A DNA stretch of 64,000 nt, from assembly GCA_006503535.1 (NCBI GenBank), contig QYRS01000002.1, forward strand, positions 1,240,001-1,304,000, in the 5' to 3' direction. A program made the position numbers and the translations under genes. Under the pieces are notes generated by a model. That model had not been told where the DNA came from. It was given only the letters and a program-made list of their open reading frames with translations, and did not search any database. How positions within the stretch are numbered: the first letter of the stretch is position 1; each line of letters opens with the position of its first letter. The DNA is from Arthrinium phaeospermum. Lineage: Eukaryota > Ascomycota > Sordariomycetes > Amphisphaeriales > Apiosporaceae. Positions 22,134-31,333 of the stretch are shown piece after piece.

Positions 22134-25010
22134 ATGCCACCTCACGTTCCGCGCAAACGGTTGCGCTCCCGGTCACCTGTGAAGGGCGCACGCGTTGAGA
22201 AGGCGCCCGCCAAGGGGAAAGGGAGCGCAAAGGCACAGGTCACACCAAAGAAGAGAGCTATCCCGCGAAAATCTACTTTATTTGATGATTTGGATGCGGG
22301 TGCAAAGCAACGTTCTGCTGAGAAAACCAAATCCGCTTTGCAGCAAATGCATGAAGATGAGGGCGATGCAAGCGACAGCAGCTCTCTCAGCTCTCACTCA
22401 GACGCCGAATTCGAAGATGTCCCAGCTGCCAAGAGACAGAAGGTCGGCACAGAAAAGGTTGACGAGTCAGAAGACGACGATGACATGGAATTCGAGGATG
22501 TCCCAGATCAAGAACACCAATCAGATCCGGTGATCTCGGGAGATCTAGAGCTGACTCTCTACCAAGAGAAAATACCCCTGTCCACGAATCTAGGGAAAAG
22601 GGGGCCTTCAAAACAGGAGAAGCAAGCTCGAATCCTCACTCACTGTATGCACGTGCAATTTCTTATGTGGCACAATGCCATCAGAAACTCGTGGCTGTGT
22701 GATCAGGAAGTCCAGGCTATCATGATATCACACTTGCCGCCGCGGTTATGGGAAGACGTAGAGCGATGGAGACGGAGTAGCGGGCTTGACGTGGCTCAGG
22801 AAGAAGCGCCCAAGGACAAGAAGAACGTCAAGGGGAAACCCCAAGCGAAGTCGAAAGGGAAAGGGAAGCAAGCAGCCCAGAAACCCACGAGGGATTGGGG
22901 GAATGCTGCCGAGCGGCTTGAGAAAGGCGTCCCAGATATGAGCCATGGCGATCCACTATTCCGACTTATGAAGTCGTTGAGTGCGTGGTGGAAGCAGAGG
23001 TTTCGAGCCACGCAACCAGGGCTGAGAAAAGTTGGTTACATGGACATGAGGCGGTTGGCCAAGATCCGGGGAGGACATGAAAGTGAAGATCACGACCCCG
23101 AAAAGTATGGTGAGCGCATCAAAAGTTTGGAGGAGTTTCGGGTATGCGCGCAAGAATGCAATGGCAGTCGGGATGTTGGAGCCCAACTGTTCACCGCCCT
23201 TCTCCGCGGACTTGGTCTCGAGGCCCGCATGGTGGCGAACCTACAGTGTCTGGGATTTGGCTGGAGCAAGGCAGAGGAAGCTGGGGAAGACACGCCAGCC
23301 AAGGAGGCAAGCACGAATGGCACTGAAGAGTCCAGTGCAAGCGGCAAGACAGCCTCTGCAGCAAAGAGCAAGAAGAAGCCTCCCGCGCGACCAACACGTC
23401 GCCGTACTCGCAAAAGCGACGCCGACGCTCTGACGATGGACCTGGACGAATCAGACGAGTTTGCGGATTCGCTCAGTGAAGAAAGTGATGACGACTCGGT
23501 GGTTGAGATCACCTTCGAGCGCACTAAGTCTAAGGCACCGGTTAAGTCGTTCGACAAAGATTTGGAGTTCCCGCACTACTGGAGTGAAGTTTTGTCGCCG
23601 GTCACAAACAAGTATTTATCTGTTGATGCTATCGTCAAGTCTATCATTGGCACCAGTAGGGAGATCATCGAGTCTTTCGAGCCTCGCGGAAGCAAGGCTG
23701 ATAAGGCCAAACAAATCATGGCCTATGTGGTTGGCTTTTCGCAAGACGGAACGGCCAAGGATGTTACTGTACGGTATCTCAAGAAGCAACTGTATCCTGG
23801 GCGAACCAAGGGCTTCAGGATGCCTTTGGAGAAGGTGCCCATCTACAACAAACACGGAAAAGTCAAGAGATATGAGCAATTCGACTGGTTCAAGACGATC
23901 ATGAGCGGTTATGCGCGCGGTAGCAGAAAACAGCCTGTCACTGAGATCGACGAGCTCGAGGAGTCGACCGATTTGAAGCCGGCCGTTCCTGAGAAGAAGG
24001 AAGTCAAAGAGGGCGAGGAGACTCTACAATACTACAAACAGTCCAAAGAGTATGCCCTCGCAAGGCACTTGAAGCGGGAAGAGGCGCTGCTGCCCTCGGC
24101 AGTTCCTGTCAAGACCTTCCGCAACAAGGGCAAAGGCAACAAAGTCGAAGAGGAGGACGTATACCTTCGAAAGGACGTGGTTGAGGTCAAGAGCGCCGAA
24201 ACGTGGCACAAGCAAGGACGTGCGCCGATGCTCGATGCGGTGCCCCTCAAGCATGCGCCGTACCGCGCTGCCACCACCAATCGACGGCGCGAAATCGCCG
24301 AGATGGAGGCGCGGACGGGCGAGAAGGTGCTCCAGCCACTATACAGCATCGACCAGACCGACTGGATCATCCCGGACCCCATCAAGGACGGCATGATTCC
24401 CAAGAACGACTACGGGAACATCGACATGTTCGCCGAGCACATGTGTCCCGAGGGCGCGGTACACCTACCGTATCGTGGCATCGTCAAGGTCTGTAAGCGC
24501 CTCGGGATCGACTTCGCCGAGGCCGTCGTCGGCTTCGAGTTCGGCCACCGCATGGCCGTGCCCGTCATCCAGGGCGTCGTCGTCGCCGAGGAGCACCAGG
24601 ACCGCGTTCTAGAGGAGCTCGAGAAGGACGAGGCGGAGCGGAAGCGGAAGGAAGACGAGAAGCGGCGCAAGGCGGCCCTGGGCGGCTGGCGCAAGTTCAT
24701 CATGGGGCTGCGCGTGGCCGACCGGCTCAGGCAGGAATACGCTGACGTCGAGGACATCGAGGTCTTTCACCGCGACGGCAAGGGTCTTGGGCAAAGGCAA
24801 GGCGGCGGCCCAGATGATGGCGATGATGACTTGCGAGCCATGCGGGAGAAAGATGAGGATATGGGCGGCGGGTTTTTGCCAGAAGGGCACGAAGAAGACG
24901 AGGACGATGATGAAGGCGAGCCGAAAGCAACCCATTCTTCAAGCTATTTCCCTATGGGCCATGAGGATGACGAAGACGATGATGGGGTTGACCCATTTGA
25001 GATAGAATGA
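22134..25010 (+). CDS. RAD4: DNA damage recognition protein Rad4/XPC homologue
   Basis: Global-genome nucleotide-excision repair factor that binds distorted DNA together with Rad23 and recruits TFIIH. One exon, 958 residues. N-terminal 110 residues: basic then acidic, disordered (nuclear-localisation-like RKRLRSRSP). The transglutaminase-like domain is split, starting at LTHCMHVQFLMWHNAIRNSWLCD (about 166) and continuing at LEFPHYWSEVLSPVTNKYLSVD (about 474). The three beta-hairpin domains follow: BHD1 from YALARHLKREEALLP (about 640) through SAETWHKQGR, BHD2 near LQPLYSIDQTDWI, and BHD3 with NIDMFAEHMCPEGAVHLP and GIDFAEAVVGFEFGHRMAVPVIQGVVV (about 763-818). A charged helix and a highly acidic tail end the protein. 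The family is certain; the basic disordered insert between the transglutaminase halves is normal for this family. Confidence 0.96.
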   Translation: MPPHVPRKRLRSRSPVKGARVEKAPAKGKGSAKAQVTPKKRAIPRKSTLFDDLDAGAKQRSAEKTKSALQQMHEDEGDASDSSSLSSHSDAEFEDVPAAKRQKVGTEKVDESEDDDDMEFEDVPDQEHQSDPVISGDLELTLYQEKIPLSTNLGKRGPSKQEKQARILTHCMHVQFLMWHNAIRNSWLCDQEVQAIMISHLPPRLWEDVERWRRSSGLDVAQEEAPKDKKNVKGKPQAKSKGKGKQAAQKPTRDWGNAAERLEKGVPDMSHGDPLFRLMKSLSAWWKQRFRATQPGLRKVGYMDMRRLAKIRGGHESEDHDPEKYGERIKSLEEFRVCAQECNGSRDVGAQLFTALLRGLGLEARMVANLQCLGFGWSKAEEAGEDTPAKEASTNGTEESSASGKTASAAKSKKKPPARPTRRRTRKSDADALTMDLDESDEFADSLSEESDDDSVVEITFERTKSKAPVKSFDKDLEFPHYWSEVLSPVTNKYLSVDAIVKSIIGTSREIIESFEPRGSKADKAKQIMAYVVGFSQDGTAKDVTVRYLKKQLYPGRTKGFRMPLEKVPIYNKHGKVKRYEQFDWFKTIMSGYARGSRKQPVTEIDELEESTDLKPAVPEKKEVKEGEETLQYYKQSKEYALARHLKREEALLPSAVPVKTFRNKGKGNKVEEEDVYLRKDVVEVKSAETWHKQGRAPMLDAVPLKHAPYRAATTNRRREIAEMEARTGEKVLQPLYSIDQTDWIIPDPIKDGMIPKNDYGNIDMFAEHMCPEGAVHLPYRGIVKVCKRLGIDFAEAVVGFEFGHRMAVPVIQGVVVAEEHQDRVLEELEKDEAERKRKEDEKRRKAALGGWRKFIMGLRVADRLRQEYADVEDIEVFHRDGKGLGQRQGGGPDDGDDDLRAMREKDEDMGGGFLPEGHEEDEDDDEGEPKATHSSSYFPMGHEDDEDDDGVDPFEIE

Positions 25011-25342
25011 ATTAATTAGGGATCTTACTCTATATATAGCGTTCCCAGGCATGTACATTTACAGTAACAAGCGGCATCTTATGAGTGTGGATAGAGCAAC
25101 TACTTGGAGTCATTTCTAATAGCTAACATGGTTTGGTGGTTTCTTTCTTTCAACACAATCTCACACAGATCTGATCTCATAACCGAAGTGACTACCTGTT
25201 GTACAATTCCAGAGGAACCTCCGTAACGCCATCCTGCAGATTTTTTATATCATAAAACGCTAGTTAATCTGAATTGACTCTACTTGTTTCTTTCCAAACA
25301 CAAAACCAAAGAACTTTGGGTGCATGGCTTACCCTCCCCTTT
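25011..25342. other. convergent 3' intergenic region
   Basis: Between RAD4 and the MFS transporter 3' ends. AT-rich with no coding frame. Confidence 0.5.
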
Positions 25343-27761
25343 TCAACACTTATCACGCTGCAAAATCAGACTAATGACGCGGGGTTCCGAGTCCCGCGTC
25401 CCCGGCGACGGGGAGATGACCGGCCGCGGGACCTGCGGCCCGTTGTTCAGGAGGTACTGCTCGCGGGGGTCCTTGGCCGCGACGCGGACGGGCAGCCGCC
25501 GGCCGCCGGCCGCGAAGTAGTACGAGATGGCGGGGGCCTGCTCGATGGTGCGGGCGACGGGGATGACCTTGCCGCTGCGGCGGTCCGAGGTTCGCGAGTC
25601 GAGCCCCGTGCGCTCGTCGAAGCCCGTCCCCTGCATCGGCTCCAGCGGCACCACCTCGCTGTAGACCGAGGCCGTGTAGAAGGAGGCGGCGCCGTTGTGG
25701 CGGCCGTGGCCGTTATCGCCGTCGGCGGCGGCCCGCAGGCCTCGCGCCGAGGCGCTGTCGCCGACGACGACGCTGCTCATGCCCCGGCTGCCGCCGCCAA
25801 AGTGCTGCGACAGGGCCGTGGTGCTGCGGTGGCGGCTGTAGCGGTCGATGGGGGCGGTGGCGATGGACATGAGGTGGGCGCTCAGGCGCTTGGAGGCGCG
25901 CTCCAGCCGCTTCTCGAGGACGTCGAGGTTCTGGCGCATCTCGGCGCCGTCGCCGCCGTCGAGGACGAAGCGCGACTCGAGGATGCGGTCCATGCTGTGG
26001 TGCTGGATCAGGAAGCTGGCGAGCAGGCCGACGCAGGCCATGGCCGCCATGATCCAGAAGACGCCGCGGAAGCCGTGGATGTAGGCCTGGATGGCGCCGA
26101 CGCGGGTCGGGCTCTGCGGGGGCATGCGGTCGAGCTCGGCGACGAAGGCCTCGGCCTCGTGGGCGATGCGCTCGGGCAGGCCCAGGTCGTCGAGCTTGGC
26201 TGACATGAAGTTCTGGAAGACGGTGCCGCCCACGGCCACGCCGATGGACATGCCCAGCGTGCGCATGAAGGCGTACATTGCGGCCGCGCGCCCGCAGTCC
26301 TCGGTCCGCGAGATGGCCTGGATGGCCACGTTGACGCTCGTCAGCATCATGCCGTTGCCGACGCCGAAGACGGCGAAGATGACCACCCACAGCCCCGTGC
26401 TCGTGTCCTCGTCCAGCTTCTGCAGCAGGAAGCAGCCGGCGACCGTCAGGACCAGCCCGGACCACACGGCCCAGCGGAAACGCCCGAGGCGCGAGGCGAG
26501 GATGGAGACCACGATGCTGCCGGGTACGAGGCAGCCGGAGATGGGGAGCAGGTTGATGCCCGACTGTGTTGGGGTCGTCGCACGAACTGCCATGAAATAG
26601 AATGGGAGATAGTACAGTGCGCAGAAGAGCTACCAGAGAAGATCAGATGGGTTAGTCGCAACTTAACGGGACATACGCAATACGCCGGTATTTTTGAAGC
26701 AGAAGACATACCAGAAACCCTTGGGAAAAGGCGCACGTGTACGCGGCAATAGCAGACCTAGAGCCGAAGATGGACGGCCGCAGAAAGGGTTCGCGAGCAC
26801 AGTACACCTCCCACATCATGGTAAGGAAGACGGAAGCCATGCCCACGGCCATGGGGACGATGACCTGGTTGCTGGACCAGCCATACTCGACTCCGGCCCA
26901 GGAGAGGCCGATCAGGAAGCTAGTCATGCCGCCGATGAACAGGAAGCCGCCGACCCAGTCGACGCGCTGCATCTTGGACTTGAAGGTAGTCTTCTCCGCA
27001 TTGAGCTTGACGAAAATCGGCACCGTGACGAGACCGATGAGGCAGAAGGGGAACTATCAGGGTTGAATGGGAGAATTAGCCAGTCTCGACCAGTCATGTC
27101 CTCTGCTAACGAGCAAGCTTACGTTTATATAAAAGCACCACTTCCACGTGAGCTTGTCGACAAAAACACCCCCGACCAGGGGCCCAATGACGCTCCCGAT
27201 GGCCCAGGCAGCCAGAACAATGGAGAAGTACTTTGGGCGCTGCCGTAGAGGGACGATGTCGGCGTAGATGACCTGACCCATCGTGATGATCCCGCCGCCT
27301 CCAATGCCCTGCAGCGTGCGGCCGGCAAAGAAGACAGTAAAGTCCTTGGCGACGGGGGCGCAGAGCGCAGTCCCCGCCGTGAAGAAGACGACCGAGGAGA
27401 AGAGCATTTCTTTCCGGCCAAAGATGTCGGATAGCGCTGCTATGAAGGGTTGGGATACGGCACAGGCCAACAGATACGAGGTACCAGCCCAAAACGCATC
27501 TATTGTCGAGCCGTCCAGCTCCAGTGCCAGACTCTAGAGTTTTTCAGACGTGTCAGTTTGGTGACGATAAAAGCGAGGCATAGCTTCCGTACATACCGGC
27601 AGCACGGGTACGAGCACCGTGGCATCAAGAGCCACCATGACCGAGACTATAGCAATCGAAATCATGCAACCCCATTCCTGCCGCCGGGGCGTCCATTCCG
27701 GGGCCGCGATCACGGTGCCCCGTTCCACGGAGGATATTGACGATGCCGATGGTTTTCCCAT
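25343..27761 (-). CDS. MFS multidrug transporter, DHA2 (14-span) type
   Basis: Drug:proton antiporter family of the plasma membrane. Exons 27761-27597, 27533-27123, 27053-26712 and 26629-25343 all join at phase 0 to give 734 residues (introns 63, 69 and 82 bp). Seen in order: the first span ending LDATVLVPVLP (variant of the DHA2 LDxTIVxVALP motif), ALSDIFGRKEML (MFS motif A), GRTLQGIGGGGIITMGQV, GSVIGPLVGGVFVDKLTWKWCFYIN (motif C, antiporter signature), then the C-terminal bundle FGVGNGMMLTSVNVAIQA and RTLGMSIGVAVGGTVFQNF. The last 150 residues form a long hydrophilic, Ser/Arg-rich tail. It shares a 1.1 kb upstream region with the divergent DUF829 gene. Substrate unknown. Confidence 0.93.
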
Positions 27762-28887
27762 GTTGGTCCAGAAAAAAGAAATGAGTGTGGTCGTCAAAAA
27801 GACGAGGGGACAGAAAACGAATGACAAACGGCCTCTCTCCTTCGCCAGAGCAGCGGCAAGGAACGGCAAGAAAAGGAATGAACGAAGGGAATGGAGAGCA
27901 AAAGGCGAGCCAGACTTGCTAGGCACCTTCGCCCATAAAAAGCGACCGTCCAACTGACAAATAATATGTAGTCTAGCGAGCAGAAGAAAATGAGCGAATG
28001 GCCCTCGTATCCCAGGGCGGCATCAAAGCGCCAACTCATCTGCGACTGTGGCATGTGGCAGATTCCCAGGGTCTTCGACGAGATAAGCGTCGGATCTCGA
28101 TCTTTAGCGACATCATCACAGTTGCGTGCCATTGCTTGTCCATTGCTTGTTCTGCCGATGTCCTAGCGGAGAGGTGGCGCCGACGGCGAGAGGTAGAAAA
28201 GCCAGTTGCAATTTCTGCTGTTATTAGACCAGTCTCTAGTCCATTGCATAATCCAGAGATGACTGAAAAGGGTCATATTTGTATTGGCTGCCCGGGTTTC
28301 GGCTTCTAGACTCCCCCGTGCGGGTTCTCTCCCCCCTGAGTTGTCTAATTGACAGCGCATCCGATGGCTTGGGTAAGCTTCAACCGTCGCCAACGTGGGA
28401 GTCAAGTCGCCGCCCCCTAACGGGTAGCCATTGGTTTCAGTCTCATTACCAGGCTCGCTCTGCTCTCGTAAGACATGGAAAGCACGTCCAAGCCTACGGC
28501 CAACCTCTGCCACGGTTCGGGAACGTCGTTCATGAACGCACTGGCTAGGAGTTTGCCCCCTTTGATGCAGACTACCGACTTACCGTTTCTCATCATTTCT
28601 TGTGGAAATAGTCTAGGATATGTTTGATCTATTTTAAGAAACCCACCTGGGCACGCCTCCTATCCCGCCCAGAAGGGCAGCTGCCCCTTCCTCCCCCTAT
28701 GCATCATCACCCATTACCATATCTTCCCGGCTTTTGGATGTGATCTCTCCTCTGACCATTTTCCAGAATCTCTTGGCCTTGGCTCTTCACTTTGCAGTTT
28801 CCCATCCTGCGATCGCTAGCGTCCTTTCGTGGTACAGAGTATTATCGCTACTTCTCTTACTCCTTGGTGCGCAATCGATCCATCACA
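27762..28887. other. divergent promoter region (MFS/DUF829)
   Basis: No supported gene in 1.1 kb between divergent starts. Short open frames lack motifs and codon bias. Confidence 0.45.
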
Positions 28888-29838
28888 ATGGGCCATCCGT
28901 CCGAGCAAAAGTTCATACCCGGCTTCACCTGGCTGGCGCCGTCCATCTGGGTCCAAGACCGGCACATGCCCATGCTCTCCAAGAAGGAGCAACTCAACGC
29001 CTTTTCGGGCCCCGGCTTCCCCTTCAACCGACAGGGGGCGCCGGCCATGATCCTGCTCACCTCGTGGACGGGCGCCCTGCCGAAGCACATCGCCAAGTAC
29101 ACGGAGGTGTACAACGAAATGTACCCATACACGCCCATCATGGTGGTGACGACGACGGTGGACGACCTGCTGCTCTGGTCGACCGAGAAGAAGGTGGCGG
29201 CCCTCACGGCGGCCGTGGGCTACATCCAGGGCCGCACCAGCAGCTGCTACTCGGGCGACGGCGACGGGGGCCAGCAGCAGCCCAGCCTGCTGCTGCACGC
29301 CTTCTCCGAGGGCGGCTCCAACAAGGCCGTGTGCGTGGCGCGGGCGTACCTGGCGGCGACGCGGCGGCAGCTGCCCGTGGGCGCTTTCGTGTTCGACAGC
29401 ACGCCCGGGACGGCGCGGTTCATGAGCAACGTCAACGCGTTCAAGCGGTCGCTGCCGCAGAACGTGCTGGTGCGGTCGCTGGGGGTGACGATCGGCTTCA
29501 TCATCCTGGCGGTGGCGTGGGTCATCATCGCGGCGTGCGTGGGGTACGAGAACAACACCATCAGCAAGACGCGGCGGGCGCTCAACGACGAGGGGCTCTG
29601 GCCGTGCGTCGGGGTGCCGCGGTCGTACGTCTTCTCCGAGGCCGACGACCTCATCTGGTGGCGCGACGTCGAGGAGCACGCCGAGGAGAGCGCCCGCCGC
29701 TTCAAGATCCCCAGCCTCGTCGTCCGCTACAAGAAGACGGCGCACTGCAACCATGTGCGCGAGGACCCCCACTACTACTGGAGCGTCGTCAAGATGACTT
29801 GGGAATCCAGAGACGTCGAGCGCCTCGGGTCCTTGTGA
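28888..29838 (+). CDS. DUF829/TMEM53 family protein (PaxU-like alpha/beta hydrolase fold)
   Basis: One exon, 316 residues from the ATG of MGHPSEQKF. Conserved blocks: APAMILLTSWTGALPKHIAKYTEVYNEMYPYTPIMVVTT (about 50-90), the family's start of fold; LLHAFSEGGSNKAVCVARAY (nucleophile-elbow region, GGSN in place of a canonical GxSxG); VFDSTPGTARF; and the C-terminal PRSYVFSEADDLIWWRDVEEHAEES, then RFKIPSLVVRYKKTAHCNHVREDPHYYW with the conserved Asp and His. A hydrophobic span lies at GVTIGFIILAVAWVIIAACVG. Members include TMEM53 and PaxU of indole-diterpene clusters; the biochemical function is not established. No prenyltransferase, synthase or P450 lies nearby, so a cluster role is unsupported. 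Confidence 0.87.
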   Translation: MGHPSEQKFIPGFTWLAPSIWVQDRHMPMLSKKEQLNAFSGPGFPFNRQGAPAMILLTSWTGALPKHIAKYTEVYNEMYPYTPIMVVTTTVDDLLLWSTEKKVAALTAAVGYIQGRTSSCYSGDGDGGQQQPSLLLHAFSEGGSNKAVCVARAYLAATRRQLPVGAFVFDSTPGTARFMSNVNAFKRSLPQNVLVRSLGVTIGFIILAVAWVIIAACVGYENNTISKTRRALNDEGLWPCVGVPRSYVFSEADDLIWWRDVEEHAEESARRFKIPSLVVRYKKTAHCNHVREDPHYYWSVVKMTWESRDVERLGSL

Positions 29839-30247
29839 GGAAGCCGTTCAGAGTGATAGTAATACATAATGAGGTTGCACAGCGGAGTGTTCAGGCGTTA
29901 TTATTGGCTGGTTCGCGAGAGGTTGCGTTGGTTGTTGGCTTGTCGCTTCCACGCAGATTGGCGTGAGAACTTGGGTTTTAAAGTAGAGGGGTCACTACTT
30001 CGGTGCTATGTTATCGGATAGACAAACCAGAATCGACACATCTTGATTTTATGCAAAGTTCGGCATCACAGCGAGGAACTGTTTGGCCAGCCAACTGTTC
30101 ATACGAGACCTGATTTCATTTTGAAGGATTTGATCCAGCTATTTGACATTCTTCCCAAGACTTTTATCCCAGACGAATCCTCCCGCCGACCATCAAACTA
30201 CCTAAACCAATACTCTTCGAGTGGGTTTGATTGATCGTGGGCTACTT
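29839..30247. other. convergent 3' intergenic region
   Basis: Lies between the stop codons of the DUF829 gene and the metallothionein. No coding frame supported. Confidence 0.45.
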
Positions 30248-30445
30248 TTAGTGCTTCTGCAAACCGACAGGGTTAACAAGCGGTCCCCTCCAATAAGCGT
30301 GCCGCCTCGGTTCCCAACGAGGCCAAAAACGGCAGGAGGTACTTGGACTTACAGGGCAGTTGGAGCACGAGCACTCCTTGCCGCACTGGCAAGTGCCGGA
30401 GCTGGCGCAAGAGCAAGAGCCCGAAGAGGTGCAAGAGCAGCCCAT
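30248..30445 (-). CDS. metallothionein (small fungal type)
   Basis: Cytosolic copper/zinc/cadmium-binding peptide. Exon 1 (30445-30353) and a 9-base exon 2 (30256-30248) flank a 96-bp intron with GTAAGT donor and TTTGCAG acceptor; the spliced product is 33 residues ending PKH. Nine cysteines fall in repeated Cys-x-Cys pairs: 3/5, 11/13, 19/21 and 25/27, plus Cys30. The rest is Ser, Gly and Thr, with no aromatic residues. The final CSCSNC is identical in pattern to the end of the 26-residue, seven-Cys Neurospora copper metallothionein; this one has an additional Cys-x-Cys pair. The intron is a multiple of three and stop-free, so unspliced RNA would encode 65 residues. A TATA box lies about 160 bp upstream. 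Confidence 0.88.
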   Translation of the reverse strand: MGCSCTSSGSCSCASSGTCQCGKECSCSNCPVSPSTSCRFWPRWEPRRHAYWRGPLVNPVGLQKH

Positions 30446-31333
30446 GTTGGAAATGCTTGTGAGTGGGTATGCGTTGAGAGCGCGATTGCGTGCGAGGTAT
30501 AGTTTTGTGTATAGTGGTGATGAGCAAGTTTTGATTGGACTGGGTTGGTTTAGGAAGAGGAAGACTTTCGACCATCAAGGTGTCCGCGAGTCGGGAAGGG
30601 ACTTATATAGAGAGAGGCCTCGTCCTCCCACCGCCTTCCCGTCGCTTCTGCGGTCCTACCGCAATCCTTCCCAGCTGTTGTCGAGGGATGTCCCCTCATA
30701 TGAAACATCACATGGGGATCGATGACGCTGGTCCCATGTCAACGAGACGCAAGTCATGGCCCAACATGGCAACACCTCTCTCAAGTGAGGGGAAATTTGG
30801 CTCCACTGGCGCTTCTCCGTCGAAGCATGGGATGAGAATGAGGCTGCATCAGAAGGTTGGACGGCACCGGAATAAGTTCCAGCCATTGTCATCATCATCA
30901 TCGTATGTCACCTGCTACTTGCTAGCTAGCCTACCACGCACTAGTGGGAATACTGTAACTAAGTAGGTATGTAGTCTGCATTAGTTAGAGTACGACTTCC
31001 AAGAGCAGGGCCAATAGGCTGTCCATCATTGATTTTACATGCATACTGAGTCGTTATGGTACAGGTTAACGGAATGATATACTACAGTAGGATATTTGCA
31101 ATAATCGTTCATTTCATGGCTGGTCATACTCATTCATAGTCATGATACTGGTCGCCCCCAACCCTGCATTACTCGTTCAAGGCCTGGAGCCACCACCTTT
31201 TTTGTTGAACAGCTTCTAATCAGAACGCCTCGCCATCCAACGCCCACTGAGCCGCCCTGATGGCGCTGTCGATTCTCCAAAGCAACCAGAACGCCATCCG
31301 CTTAATCAACCTCCTAAACAGTGACCCGGCCTT
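30446..31333. other. intergenic region upstream of the metallothionein
   Basis: Contains the metallothionein promoter and the 3' end of the RhoGEF gene. A short TCA repeat lies at 30889-30903. No further coding frame is supported. Confidence 0.45.
30603..30609 (-). promoter_or_regulatory. TATA box of the metallothionein gene
   Basis: TATATAA on the minus strand, about 160 bp upstream of the metallothionein ATG, in a C/T-rich context. A strong TATA box fits an inducible stress gene; the transcription start is not determined. Confidence 0.5.

Noticed and set aside
25274..26203. 309-codon plus-strand frame opposite the MFS transporter
   Set aside because: Antisense shadow of the transporter's last exon.
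28734..29966. 410-codon plus-strand frame overlapping the DUF829 gene in another phase
   Set aside because: The alternative phase gives an Arg/His/Ala-rich translation; the DUF829 frame carries the conserved motifs.
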